From contig NZ_CP016286.1 of the NCBI RefSeq assembly GCF_001679785.1, positions 2,542,001 to 2,606,000 on the forward strand: 64,000 bases of DNA, read 5' to 3'. This DNA comes from Rhizobium leguminosarum. Its GTDB lineage: Bacteria; Pseudomonadota; Alphaproteobacteria; Rhizobiales; Rhizobiaceae. Position numbers and translations under genes: made by a program. The notes beneath the pieces are model-generated. The model was not told the DNA's origin. It ran no database searches and was given only the letters and a program-made list of their open reading frames with translations. Positions within the stretch are counted from its first letter, which is position 1. Each line of letters starts with the position of its first letter. Shown here in pieces: positions 25,149 to 34,059 of this stretch.

Positions 25149-25677
25149 TCTGATCCCCGCCACCTGTATATATTGCTATCGCGTTTGGCCGCCCCTTTCA
25201 ACAATGGGCGAAAGGGTACGTCTATCGAGATTTGCATCGCATTAAGACCGCAAGCACGCTTGCTGACTGGTGGGTGGTGAATTGTTTCTCGGCCTTGTCT
25301 GAGTGAGACAGGCCCTAGGCTCTGTCTCAACAGAACGATCAACGAGTACAAATCTCTCTGCGATTTTCAACTCCTGTCGCCAAGGGGTGGTCTACAAAGG
25401 GTGTACTCGTTTCTTTGCAAAGCAGGAGCACTCGAGATCATCCTGATCGGGTCGACAGCGCATGTGATCGTCGGGTGAGACTGCAACAAGGAGTATGCGC
25501 CACGGTTCGCAAACGACTGGTAGAGACTTACCGAGAATGATCGGAAACTTCTCGTTCGTGCAGCGCTTTGCGGATTGATACGCGTATGAGCAGCCTGATC
25601 GTCGAGCCACCTGCCTTTCGATGGAAGTTGTGGTACTTATTGATGGATGTCATTGTTCTCGGGAGGAGTAGCAATTC
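25149..25677. other. Intergenic region, no gene seen
   Basis: 529 bases between the NACHT gene and the small gene at 25678. They must hold the NACHT promoter. Short frames on both strands lack RBS or recognisable protein features. No second copy of the tRNA 3' end was found here. Confidence 0.6.
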
Positions 25678-25887
25678 ATGGTCGTGCACAGGGATATGAC
25701 TAGCGACGAATGGAAGTGGCTTGTGCGCCTTTGCCAACACGAAGCGGATAGCATTCCTAAGGAAATTGAAGCGCGGTTTACCGAACTTGGTCTGCTCGGG
25801 CCGAATGGTCTTTCGGACAATGCCAGGAATTTGGTTCAAAATGAACTGCTGGCAGAGCGGCGAAACAGACTGCAAGGGCTTCACTGA
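25678..25887 (+). CDS. Small hypothetical protein
   Basis: Protein of 69 residues: MVVHRDMTSDEWKWLVRLCQ, then PKEIEARFTELGLLGPNGLS and DNARNLVQNEL. The helical pattern resembles a short winged-helix-like unit, family unknown. GGGAGGAG precedes the ATG by 9-10 nt, a strong RBS. It lies at the right edge of the mobile segment. Confidence 0.55.
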   Translation: MVVHRDMTSDEWKWLVRLCQHEADSIPKEIEARFTELGLLGPNGLSDNARNLVQNELLAERRNRLQGLH

Positions 25888-26036
25888 ATGATGACCTTGG
25901 ACCCCAAGCAGGAGTTCAAGGTGGTGATGTTAACTGCGGCACGGCCCAAACGGGTAACCGACTATCTCGGCGGCGGGCGTTTCCTGATCGTCCGTGCAGC
26001 TATTAGCACGGCATCATGCCCGATCGGCGCCCATTC

Positions 26037-26228
26037 CTAATAGCTACAAGAACGCCCATCGCTCGGCCTGAACCCACCCCCACATGCCGGGTTAAGCGGC
26101 TGACGCTCATAATAACCGCCGCCGATCGACGACGTCTGGTCGACGCTCCCGGACGATGTGCAGCCCGAAATGATCGTGGCAAGGCTGATCAGCGTTCCGG
26201 TCGCGATAAATGCGAAAAATCGGTTCAT
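26037..26228 (-). CDS. Small lipoprotein
   Basis: Protein of 63 residues with a clear lipoprotein signal: MNRFFAFIATGTLISLATII followed by SGC, so Cys23 would be lipidated and the protein held in a membrane. The short mature part (TSSGSVDQTSSIGGGYYERQ) has two further Cys. The start at MNRFF is chosen for the signal peptide. Function unknown. Confidence 0.7.
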   Translation of the reverse strand: MNRFFAFIATGTLISLATIISGCTSSGSVDQTSSIGGGYYERQPLNPACGGGFRPSDGRSCSY

Positions 26229-26482
26229 CTGAGCTTCTCCTTCGGAGGGGTATGGTTTTACCCCAAGCGGGCAATCTACCATCCACGGCGAATACCGACG
26301 AGGATTTATAGCAGCCGACCGCCCTCGACGAGCGTTTCTAACGCCAATGTGATCACCTTTTAGGCCAGCCACCCTCAAGCCATGCACCGTCACATAACTG
26401 TCATGCAAAATTGCCCATTGTTATGGCAGCCTGGGCAAAATATATGCTGCCGGCTAACAAAAAAAAGAATGAGTGAACTGCC

Positions 26483-26629
26483 ATGAGTGCCATACATAAA
26501 CTTTTCAACCGCAATCTCCTGACCCGCTTCGTCGCTGGTCTCGGTGCGGTTCCTCAGCGTATTCGGAACGCACGCGAAGAGCGCAAGCCCGCTATCCATC
26601 CATCCTTCATGGACGATTTCGGCGCCTAG
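26483..26629 (+). CDS. Small hypothetical protein (48 aa)
   Basis: Frame of 48 codons: MSAIHKLFNRNLLTRFVAGL to PAIHPSFMDDFGA. It is basic with an amphipathic start and acidic end. The RBS is unclear (AATGAGTGAACTGCC). Codon third positions fit the core genome. Moderately likely to be real. Confidence 0.45.
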   Translation: MSAIHKLFNRNLLTRFVAGLGAVPQRIRNAREERKPAIHPSFMDDFGA

Positions 26630-26729
26630 TCGGACGATTGGCGAGGCAACAGACTCGTCTGCTCCTGCGATTACGTCCTCCAATGTCATTCCAGTTGATA
26701 TCTGATGGGAAGCCGCCAGCGGCTTCTGA

Positions 26730-27149
26730 TCAAGTTGCGGCGGAAAATTCCTTCCGGAACCAGATCCGGTCAACGGGCCGGCCTCCGGCATGTCCGCTGA
26801 TCCTGCCGAATTCGACATATCCGAGCCTCGGGTAAAAGTCCGGGGCCTGGGTCGAGAGTGTGTCGACACAGGCCGTGACGGCGGCGCGGCGTCGCCCTTC
26901 TTCTTCCGCCGCCGCCATCAGCTTTCTGCCGATGCCGCTCAGGCGCAGCGATTTTTCGACCCACAGATTGCCGATGAAGAGAACCGAGAAGGAAACGGAC
27001 GCCGTTATTCCGGCGATAAGCCTTTCGTTTTCCCGCCAGACGATGGCGAAGGCCCCGCGTCTGATCTCAGCGCTTTCGTTGAAGGCGTTCAGGCCATCGG
27101 AAATCGCGGTGGCGATCTCGGACGGGACGGGATCGAGCGTTTCGAACAT
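26730..27149 (-). CDS. GNAT family N-acetyltransferase
   Basis: Protein of 139 residues with the GNAT fold: core strand IGNLWVEKSLRLSGIGRKLM carries the acetyl-CoA binding R/Q-x-x-G-x-G/A loop, followed by AAAEEEGRRRAAVTACVDTL and the C-terminal FYPRLGYVEFGRISG. The substrate is unknown. The start at 27149 follows GAGGAAGCA; an upstream ATG at 27176 has no clear RBS. Confidence 0.85.
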   Translation of the reverse strand: MFETLDPVPSEIATAISDGLNAFNESAEIRRGAFAIVWRENERLIAGITASVSFSVLFIGNLWVEKSLRLSGIGRKLMAAAEEEGRRRAAVTACVDTLSTQAPDFYPRLGYVEFGRISGHAGGRPVDRIWFRKEFSAAT

Positions 27150-27371
27150 TGCTTCCTCGTCGTTGATGGTCGCCATATGATAGCGAGCCGTCGGTTCCGT
27201 TCCAGCCGTTTCGGCTTTTAAGGTCGGCCGACGTCCTCCGGTTTCAGCTCCAACGCGTGCGCCCCTTAGATTTTTTTCTCGCTACGCATGCGCCTGTCTT
27301 TTCCGCCGTAATAGCTTCACAATCAACCGACAGAAAGCTGTTCCGGGAAACGACAACCAAGGAATGAAAAC

Positions 27372-28106
27372 ATGGCGCCGATCTATACCAGAACTGTCCT
27401 GATGACCGCCCTTCTGGCGCTGCCGCTCGCCGCGCCCGTGTTCGCGCAGGAGGCAAAGCCGCGCGAGCCGGTGATTTCGGTGACCGGCGATGGCGAATCG
27501 TCCATCGCTCCCGATATGGCCGTCGTCAATCTCGCCGTCGTCAAACAGGCGAAAACCGCCCGCGAAGCGCTCGACGAGAATAACAAGGCGATGAACGACG
27601 TGCTTGCCGCGCTGAAGAGCGGCGGTATTGCCGAGCGCGATCTGCAGACCTCCGGCTTTTCCATTCAGCCGCAATACAACTATCCGCAGCCGGTCGACGG
27701 CCAGCAGCAGCAGCCGCAGCTGATCGGCTACCAGACCATCAATTCGGTCACTGTCAGGCTGCGCGATCTCGCCAAGCTAGGCGCGGTGATCGACCAGTCC
27801 GTCAGCCTCGGCATCAACCAGGGCGGCGAAATCCAGTTCACCAACGACAAGCCGGACGCAGCGATCGAAGAGGCACGCAAGAATGCGGTCGCCGATGCCG
27901 TCAAGAGGGCGAAGACGCTGAGCGAAGCCGCCGGCGTCAAGCTCGGCCGCATTCTCGAGATCAACGAGAATGTGCCGCGCGCAATGCCGCAGCCGGCCTA
28001 TCGCGCCACGATGATGAAAGAGGCCTCCGACGCTGCCGTTCCCGTCCAGGGCGGCGAGAACAATTACAATGTCAGCGTCACCGTGACCTTCGCCATCGAA
28101 CAATAA
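27372..28106 (+). CDS. SIMPL (DUF541) domain periplasmic protein
   Basis: Exported protein of 244 residues. Signal peptide about 1-25 (LMTALLALPLAAPVFAQEA). The SIMPL domain begins PVISVTGDGESSIAPDMAVV and continues with AREALDENNKAMNDVLAALK, a GIAERDLQTSGFSIQPQY segment and a C-terminal NVSVTVTFAIEQ. Family members occur in the periplasm and are tied to envelope or oxidative stress; the precise role is unknown. RBS AAGGAATGAAAAC. Confidence 0.9.
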   Translation: MAPIYTRTVLMTALLALPLAAPVFAQEAKPREPVISVTGDGESSIAPDMAVVNLAVVKQAKTAREALDENNKAMNDVLAALKSGGIAERDLQTSGFSIQPQYNYPQPVDGQQQQPQLIGYQTINSVTVRLRDLAKLGAVIDQSVSLGINQGGEIQFTNDKPDAAIEEARKNAVADAVKRAKTLSEAAGVKLGRILEINENVPRAMPQPAYRATMMKEASDAAVPVQGGENNYNVSVTVTFAIEQ

Positions 28107-28110
28107 GCAT

Positions 28111-28148
28111 TACAGCGCCGCGCGTCTTTTCAGACGCGCGGCGCTGTA
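28111..28148. repeat. Perfect palindrome, 17-bp stem
   Basis: TACAGCGCCGCGCGTCT and AGACGCGCGGCGCTGTA around a TTTC loop, 4 bp after the SIMPL gene. It can serve as its terminator and belongs to the same family as 1674-1718. Confidence 0.8.
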
Positions 28149-28161
28149 AGAAAGATCTTAC

Positions 28162-28207
28162 AAAGAAAACCGCCCTTGCCGATCCGGGGAGACTGGCAAA
28201 GGCGGTT
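28162..28207 (-). terminator. Terminator of the 28253 gene
   Basis: ACCGCCCTTGCC and GGCAAAGGCGGT arms (one mismatch), with GTTTTCTTTG following on the minus strand. Confidence 0.75.
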
Positions 28208-28252
28208 GTGGCCGCCGCCTCGGGGAGACGGGGCGGCGTATTCTTCCAACGA

Positions 28253-28600
28253 TTAGCGGCGGCGCAGGGCGGGGCAACCGCGCACATTGCCGAAGCTCAT
28301 TTCATCGGGGCCGCGACGCGTCCAGCCCTGGACGATCACGCGGCGCGGGGTGATGTCGACGACGCGGGCGCGACGGAAGCCGTAATCCCGGGCGAGGTTT
28401 TCGGCAAGCTGCGGATTGCAGCCGCGCGACGGGCGGCCGTAGCCTCGCGGCGGAGGCGGACGGCGGTAATCCTGCGGCGGACCACGGTCCGGCTCGCCAA
28501 TAATGATATTCAACTGGGCGGCGGCCGGGGCCACCGTACCGGCCAGGGTGCCGGCTGTCAGCATGACGGCAAGACCCGCCTTTGCCAGAAACTGCATCAT
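28253..28600 (-). CDS. Small secreted protein, paralog of 28779
   Basis: Protein of 115 residues with a signal peptide (MMQFLAKAGLAVMLTAGTLA, cleavage near PAAAQ). The mature part has a Pro/Arg-rich linker and a basic domain with two Cys: CNPQLAENLARDYGFRRARV, then TPRRVIVQGWTRRGPDEMSF and GNVRGCPALRR. The last half is shared with the next gene. A periplasmic or cell-surface role is likely; the two Cys may bond. RBS AAGGAAAAGG. Confidence 0.8.
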   Translation of the reverse strand: MMQFLAKAGLAVMLTAGTLAGTVAPAAAQLNIIIGEPDRGPPQDYRRPPPPRGYGRPSRGCNPQLAENLARDYGFRRARVVDITPRRVIVQGWTRRGPDEMSFGNVRGCPALRRR

Positions 28601-28778
28601 CGAAAAACCTTTTCCTTTGAAAGTCGGGCCGGTCAAGCCGCCCTCCCCATTAATCCGCATTGCGCCGAAGCGTCATTTGGGAATCACTCATACAGGTCAG
28701 AGAAGAGACGGCTGAAAGTGTCACCGTCAAGGCAAAAGCGAACCGGAAGCGCCGGTTCGGCGCCTCCGGCCGCAGTCC

Positions 28779-29084
28779 TCAGCGCCGGATCAGCGGGCAG
28801 CCGCGGACATTCGCGAAGGTGATCCTGTCCCAGCCGCGGCGGTCGCGTCCTGCGACGACGACAACGCGCGGCGACATGCGGGTGATATGGGCTCTCCGCA
28901 GGCCGAAATCACGCGCCTTGCGCACCGCGTGCATCGGCGAGCAGCCGCGGATCGGACGATGATATTGCGCCTCGACGACGAAGTTCGTCTGCGGTCCGGC
29001 GGCAGCCGCCGTGGAAACAGTGGCCGGAATAGTGCAGAGGGCGAGCAGAGCGGCAAGCGAAGCCTTGGTCAGGAAATGCGTCAT
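28779..29084 (-). CDS. Small secreted protein, paralog of 28253
   Basis: Protein of 101 residues. Signal peptide MTHFLTKASLAALLALCTIP ending near TAAAA. The mature domain CSPMHAVRKARDFGLRRAHI, SPRVVVVAGRDRRGWDRITF and ANVRGCPLIRR aligns along its length with the neighbour, including both Cys. The pair lies in tandem, separated by 178 bp, and probably arose by duplication. Function unknown. Confidence 0.8.
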   Translation of the reverse strand: MTHFLTKASLAALLALCTIPATVSTAAAAGPQTNFVVEAQYHRPIRGCSPMHAVRKARDFGLRRAHITRMSPRVVVVAGRDRRGWDRITFANVRGCPLIRR

Positions 29085-29196
29085 GGGGTGTCTCCGTCGA
29101 TTGGTATTACCTAAGCTCTCCCTTCAGGGATTGTCTCGACAGTAAACGTTGTAAAATGAATGGTGTTCGAACCGGGCATTCAGTTTGCATTCACAA

Positions 29197-29281
29197 GCAT
29201 GATGCCGAAAAGTGTCAGCGGTTTTCGGACGACATCATGCTCTCCTTCTTCGATTTAGATCCGGATGATCATCCGGATCTG
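29197..29281. repeat. RIME-like palindromic repeat
   Basis: GCATGATGCCGAAAAG ... TTTTCGGACGACATCATGC, then a second hairpin AGATCCGGATGATC / GATCATCCGGATCT. The first half is nearly identical to the repeats at 40778 and 56954. Confidence 0.8.
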
Positions 29282-29295
29282 GAATTAATTCGGTT

Positions 29296-29706
29296 TCACG
29301 CGCTGAGATGAAGCACGATTTCGCGCCGGTGCGGCCGGTCGCGATGTTCGAAAAGATAAAGGCCCTGCCAGGTGCCGAGCATCAACCGCCCATCGGCAAC
29401 GGGAATGCCGATCGAGACCTGGGTCAGCGCCGCCTTTATATGCGCCGGCATGTCGTCCGGCCCCTCGGCTCTGTGCACGACCCAGCCCATGTCAGGATCG
29501 GAGGCCGGCGGCACGAGGCGGCGGAAGAAGGCGAGAAGATCGGTCCGCACATCGGGATCGGCATTTTCCTGGATCAGCAGCGAACAGGAGGTGTGGCGCA
29601 CGAAGACCGTGAGAAGCCCCTCCTCCCGCCCGGAGGCGCTGACGAAGGTCTCCGCCTGGTGGGTGAATTCGTAAAGGCCCTGTCCGCGTGTGGACAAGGT
29701 AAGCAT
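29296..29706 (-). CDS. YjbQ family protein
   Basis: Protein of 136 residues of the YjbQ/UPF0047 family: VFVRHTSCSLLIQENADPDV (conserved HTS and N), DDMPAHIKAALTQVSIGIPV and GTWQGLYLFEHRDRPHRREI, with the conserved His, Glu and Asp residues. Some members can complement thiamine-phosphate synthase mutants, but the physiological role is unsettled. The start at MLTLSTRG gives the usual family length. Confidence 0.92.
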   Translation of the reverse strand: MLTLSTRGQGLYEFTHQAETFVSASGREEGLLTVFVRHTSCSLLIQENADPDVRTDLLAFFRRLVPPASDPDMGWVVHRAEGPDDMPAHIKAALTQVSIGIPVADGRLMLGTWQGLYLFEHRDRPHRREIVLHLSA

Positions 29707-29794
29707 CGTCTGGGGCAAGGCGCTCTCCCGCTTCGAGATGACATCTCTCGCGAGTTGGCGCGCTGCTCGGCGCAAGTCAAGCTCGCGCGGGCAA

Positions 29795-30147
29795 TCAGAG
29801 CCTGAGCAGCGTCTCGAAGCCGCCGTAGATCATCCGCTTGCCGTCGAACGGCATCTGCCACTGGTCGCCCTTGAGCCTGGGATCGGCCATCACCTTGGCA
29901 TTGATATCGTCGCGCTCCTGGCGCGAGCCATAGACGATCCAGGAAAACACCACGACTTCGTCCTCCTTCGCCTGCACGGCGCGGGGAAAGGAGGTCAACT
30001 CCCCATAGGGCACGTCGTCGCCGATACATTCGACATATTCGAGCGCGCCATATTCCTTCCAGATCGAGCCGGCGAAGGTCGAGAATTCCTTGTAGGCCTC
30101 GATATTCCCCTTCGGAACCGCCACGATGAAACCATCGACATAGACAT
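29795..30147 (-). pseudogene. DUF1428 protein, frame broken at the start
   Basis: The body is a complete DUF1428 (YbaA-like) domain: YVDGFIVAVPKGNIEAYKEF, GALEYVECIGDDVPYGELTS, DEVVVFSWIVYGSRQERDD and KRMIYGGFETLL. A good RBS (GAGGAGG) precedes ATG at 30147, but that ATG reads ATG TCT ATG TCG, not the expected M-S-Y-V-D. One base appears to be missing in codon 2 or 3, and the real frame has no normal start nearby. Either a recent mutation or a sequencing error. Confidence 0.7.
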
Positions 30148-30358
30148 TGCACTCCTCCTCTGCATGTCTGCGCCTTCTTATGGCAGAGGAGATAGGACGG
30201 CGGCCAAGCAGGTCCAGGGACGAAGCGCTCAACCACCTTTCATCTCTGATTTGCGCTGCTGTCGATCGTATTCGATTCGTGAGGTTTGACCCCGATCCGG
30301 TTTTCCGCTTTACCGGCTTTGCAGAACAAACCTTCGAGTGAGCATCGGGCGGGACACC

Positions 30359-31045
30359 ATGATTAGAGCGGTCCTTTTTGATCTTGACGAGACCCTCATC
30401 GACAAGACCGCTACCGTCCTCACCTTCCTGCCGCTCCAATACCAGCGATTTCGTCTTGGCGAGCACGGCGTCGACGAACAGCGCTACATTGCTGAATTCC
30501 TGCAGCTGGAGAAGGCCGGCCTGGTTAGAAAGCGCGATCTTTATCCGCGCCTGGCGGAGACATTCGGTCTTCCAGGCGACCTTGCTGCAGCCCTCTTCCA
30601 CGACTTCGAGGCAGTGTATCCCGGCATGGCTGTTCCCATGTCAGGGGCAAAACAGACCATTTCCACGCTGAAGCAATACGGCGTTCTAATCGGCGTCGTC
30701 AGCAATGGCGAAGGCAATGTTCAGCGACCGAAAATCGCGGCGACGGGACTGAACGAAGGGCTCGACCTGGTGGTCATTTCAGGAGATATCGGCCTTCGTA
30801 AACCGGCACGGGAAATTTTCGAGCTGGCTGCTGGCCGTCTCGACCTACCCGTCGACAACTGTCTCTTCGTTGGCGACAATCCCGAGGCCGATATTCTTGG
30901 AGCAGACAACGCCGGCATGCATGCCGTCTATTTTGGCCCAAAAGGCACTTGGCCCGCTTCGCTGCCCTCGCCGCGGTATCGAATAGAGTTGCTGCCGCAG
31001 CTGATAGCCCTTGTCCACGATCTGAACACACTCACCGAGGCTTGA
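30359..31045 (+). CDS. HAD-superfamily hydrolase
   Basis: Protein of 228 residues. HAD motif I VLFDLDETLID (Asp nucleophile at residue 8), motif II VVSNGEG, motif III Lys in GLRKPAREIF and motif IV VGDNPEADILGADNAG are all present. A helical cap lies between I and II. It is a probable small-molecule phosphatase; the substrate is unknown. A GTG at 30338 could extend it by seven residues; ATG at 30359 matches motif I spacing better. Confidence 0.92.
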   Translation: MIRAVLFDLDETLIDKTATVLTFLPLQYQRFRLGEHGVDEQRYIAEFLQLEKAGLVRKRDLYPRLAETFGLPGDLAAALFHDFEAVYPGMAVPMSGAKQTISTLKQYGVLIGVVSNGEGNVQRPKIAATGLNEGLDLVVISGDIGLRKPAREIFELAAGRLDLPVDNCLFVGDNPEADILGADNAGMHAVYFGPKGTWPASLPSPRYRIELLPQLIALVHDLNTLTEA

Positions 31046-31166
31046 TAGCGACGAAGCGCCCGCGCCTAAGGTGAGCCCCATGCATTTGGCTGCGGCCTGA
31101 TAGCCGCAACCCGAGGCTTGCTAGGCCCCGCCCGGAGAAGGTCGCCCGTTATCCGCTTCGGCCCCC

Positions 31167-31766
31167 TCAGGGGCCATTCACCAGCTTGAGGATGAGCTGC
31201 TGGATATTGCCGCCGTCACCCATTTCGATCTTGTCGAAGTCGCGGCCGCGCTGGCGCTGTCTTTGGGAGATCTCGCCGAGCCGGCGGGTCAGCTCGATCC
31301 TGATCTTCTTGCAATCAGGATCGTCGTCAACGGTGAGGCCGATGCTCATCGCCTCGATTTCCTTGACCATCTCCTTGATGGTCTCGCCATGCACCCGCTC
31401 ATGCGCCTGCACCCCTGATATGAAGGCCTCCCAGCTGCTCTTCACGGCGGCCGGCAGCGCAGCAGATGGTTTCGGCAGCGTATAGCTGATGATGAGCTTA
31501 GGCCGGTTGGTCACGATAACGCAGGCATTTCCCTGCGCTTCGTATTTCCTGGTCCAGGTCAGCTTGAACGTCGTATGCGCGATCGCCCGGCCGAAGCCAC
31601 TGGCCTTCGGCCCACGCTCGCCGATCGATGCATAGAGCCCGGCCCCCGACGTGCCTGATATCGAATAGGGCCGTACCTCTTCGACCGCCTGCCAATCGGC
31701 CAGGACCACGGCCGGTACCGAGGTGAAAACTGCCGCAATCATATAGGATAGAAAATTTGTCGTCAC
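31167..31766 (-). CDS. DUF922 secreted Zn-protease-like protein
   Basis: Protein of 199 residues with an N-terminal signal peptide (TTNFLSYMIAAVFTSVPAVV ending LAD). The DUF922 core has PYSISGTSGAGLYASIGERG, a YEAQGNACVIV segment and the HERVHG sequence (H-E-x-x-H), the putative metal-binding motif. It therefore looks like a periplasmic metallopeptidase, activity unproven. The GTG start at 31766 is preferred over ATG 31838 because it places the signal peptide first and is preceded by GGAG. Confidence 0.8.
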   Translation of the reverse strand: MTTNFLSYMIAAVFTSVPAVVLADWQAVEEVRPYSISGTSGAGLYASIGERGPKASGFGRAIAHTTFKLTWTRKYEAQGNACVIVTNRPKLIISYTLPKPSAALPAAVKSSWEAFISGVQAHERVHGETIKEMVKEIEAMSIGLTVDDDPDCKKIRIELTRRLGEISQRQRQRGRDFDKIEMGDGGNIQQLILKLVNGP

Positions 31767-31841
31767 GCGCGGCTCCGCCGAATGATGTTTCGGGCCGAAC
31801 CTAACGGGAGCGGTCGCCGCTTTCAACGCATCATGCATATG

Positions 31842-33062
31842 CTAGCCCTGCAGCGTCTTGACCTTGGCAAGTTCGGGGAAGAGCCGCATCCACAGGAGCA
31901 CTACGACGATCGTGCCGAGTCCGCCGACAACGCCAGTGGCGACGGGGCCGAGGGCTGCCGCCATCATGCCGGATTCGAATTCGCCGAGCTGGTTGGACGT
32001 GCCGATGAACAGCGAGTTGACGGCGCTGACGCGGCCACGCATCTCATCCGGCGTCAGAAGTTGCACCAGCGAGCTGCGCACGACGACGCTCACCGTATCG
32101 GACGCGCCGACCACGAACAGCGCGACCACGGAAAGCGCGATATTGGTCGAAAGCGAGAAGACGATGGTGGCGACGCCGAACACGGCGACGGCGGCAAGCA
32201 TCTTGCGCCCGACATTACTGCTCAGTGGCCGGCGGGCGAGCACGATCGACATGGCGAGCGCGCCGACCGCCGGGGCCGCGCGGAGAAAACCGAGGCCCCA
32301 GGGACCGGCATGCAGGATATCGCTGGCGAACATCGGCAGCAGCGCCGTCGCGCCGCCGAGCAGCACCGCGAAGAGATCGAGCGAGATCGTGCCGAGCATG
32401 ACAGGCCGGCTGCGGATGAAGGAGACGCCGGCAAAGACCGAAGCGAGCGTCACCGGCTCCCGTTTGGCAGGGCTCCATTGCATGCGGATCGAGATGACGT
32501 TGAAGCTTGCAACGGCAAAAAGCAGCGCGGATATAGCAAAAGGCGCGACGGGGTGGAGGCCGTAAAGCAGGCCGCCGAGCGAGGGGCCGATGATCAGCGC
32601 CGTCTGCATCATCGAGGTCGAGGTTGCAACCGCCTTCTGCAACATCGAGGCCGGCACGATGTTCGGCAGCAGCGCCGCCATGGTCGGCCGCTCGAAGGCG
32701 ACGACGGCGCCGAGCACCGTGACGGCAGCAAGGATGCCGGCCGGTGTCAGCCATTGCTGCCAGGTGGCAACCGCCAGCACCAGCGCCGTCACCGCCTCGA
32801 TCAACTGGCAGACAAGCCCGATGCGCCGCCGGTCGAACCGGTCGGCGACATGGCCGACGACGAAGGTCAGCATCGCCATCGGCAGAAACTGGCACAAGCC
32901 AACGAGGCCGAGCGCAAAGGCACTATGTGTCTGGTCGTAGATCATCCACCCCATGGCGATGCCAATGGACTGGAAGGAGAGCGAGGAAAAAACGCGGGAG
33001 GCAGCGAAGTTCAGATAGCCGGGGTGGCGAAGAGCGCTCCCCGGTCCTTGGGATATGTCCAT
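31842..33062 (-). CDS. MFS transporter (DHA3-like exporter)
   Basis: Inner-membrane transporter of 406 residues with about 12 hydrophobic segments. The signature GHVADRFDRRRIG lies in loop 2-3 (about 69-81). ERPTMAALLPNIVP and GGATALLPMFA resemble EntS-type exporters. The substrate is unknown. A Crp/Fnr-type regulator lies 145 bp upstream on the same strand, which could suggest joint control. Confidence 0.9.
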   Translation of the reverse strand: MDISQGPGSALRHPGYLNFAASRVFSSLSFQSIGIAMGWMIYDQTHSAFALGLVGLCQFLPMAMLTFVVGHVADRFDRRRIGLVCQLIEAVTALVLAVATWQQWLTPAGILAAVTVLGAVVAFERPTMAALLPNIVPASMLQKAVATSTSMMQTALIIGPSLGGLLYGLHPVAPFAISALLFAVASFNVISIRMQWSPAKREPVTLASVFAGVSFIRSRPVMLGTISLDLFAVLLGGATALLPMFASDILHAGPWGLGFLRAAPAVGALAMSIVLARRPLSSNVGRKMLAAVAVFGVATIVFSLSTNIALSVVALFVVGASDTVSVVVRSSLVQLLTPDEMRGRVSAVNSLFIGTSNQLGEFESGMMAAALGPVATGVVGGLGTIVVVLLWMRLFPELAKVKTLQG

Positions 33063-33207
33063 TGCGATGTCACCGGCCGGCGGCTGCGCCGGCCTTTATG
33101 AGAGTTTTCAAGGTCGGAGCGGTGTTCTGCCCGAATGGGCGAATTGTCAATCGCAATGAAGCGCCGTCACCGGATTGTGCGATGCCTCGGCCCGCCTCGC
33201 ACAGCCT

Positions 33208-33927
33208 TTAGCGCGGCTCCCTGAAGATGCTGAGATAGCCGGGATCGAATTCGGCGATTTCCTGCAGGCGCTCCCAGTCGACGATGGTGATCGTCCGGTT
33301 CTCCCAGGTGAACACGCCCTCGCGCCTCAGCGCCTGCAGGGTCTTGTTGAGGTGGACGACCGAGACGCCGAGAACGTCGGCCATCTCGATCTGCGTCAAC
33401 GGAAACTGGAAGCTTGCGCCCCGCGTCCGCTTCACTACCTGCAGCCGCACGAAGAGTTCGCAGACGAGATGGGCGATATGGGCGCGCTTGGAGCGCCGGC
33501 CCATGGCGACGATCCACTCGCGGTGGATGGCGCCGTCGACCAGCGTGTCGAGCCAGAGCAGCCGGGTTAGGTGCGGCATGCGCTCGGTGATCGCCTTGAG
33601 ATCGGCATGATCGGCGAATGCAACATGGCAGGACGACAGCGCAACGATGCCGTGATCCATCTTCTTGATCGGGAAAGCATGCAGATCGACGAAGTCGCCG
33701 CCGACGTGCAGTGCGGTGATCTGGCGGCTGCCATCCGCCATCACCTTGTAGCGCGCCGCAAAACCATCGATCAACAGTGTGCTGTAGCCCGGCCGGCTCC
33801 CTTCGGAGACGAGATCCTCGCCGGCAGCAAAATACCTGTCTTTGACGATGATCGCTCTGAGATGGCTTTCCTCTTCGGCCGACAGCACATCGCGGCTGCC
33901 AAGATTCAGCAGCAGGGATTCAATCAC
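33208..33927 (-). CDS. Crp/Fnr family regulator
   Basis: Protein of 239 residues: N-terminal cyclic-nucleotide-binding-like beta roll (AAGEDLVSEGSRPGYSTLLI, ALHVGGDFVDLHAFP), then a C-terminal winged helix (PLTQIEMADVLGVSVVHLNK, TLQALRREGVFTWEN). The four-Cys iron-sulfur cluster motif of Fnr is absent, and residues typical for cAMP contacts are not evident, so the effector is unknown. Such proteins are frequent in rhizobia. Confidence 0.92.
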   Translation of the reverse strand: MIESLLLNLGSRDVLSAEEESHLRAIIVKDRYFAAGEDLVSEGSRPGYSTLLIDGFAARYKVMADGSRQITALHVGGDFVDLHAFPIKKMDHGIVALSSCHVAFADHADLKAITERMPHLTRLLWLDTLVDGAIHREWIVAMGRRSKRAHIAHLVCELFVRLQVVKRTRGASFQFPLTQIEMADVLGVSVVHLNKTLQALRREGVFTWENRTITIVDWERLQEIAEFDPGYLSIFREPR

Positions 33928-34059
33928 GGGCTTGCCCGCCGATATCGCAAGAGTTCCTGATCATTTCGATGCGACCTGTATTTTCTATAAGAATCAATGC
34001 CTAGCCTCGGGAACAATTGTCTTCATCTGTGATTTCTCCTGTGACCCGCAGGAAAAAAC

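Noticed and set aside
21508..26036. Another copy of the tRNA 3' end as right att site of the second element
   Set aside because: No stretch resembling GGTTCGAGTCCCTCCGGGCC was found here.
31782..33101. 439-codon open frame opposite the MFS transporter
   Set aside because: Arg/His/Asp-rich low-complexity shadow of a clear membrane-protein gene.
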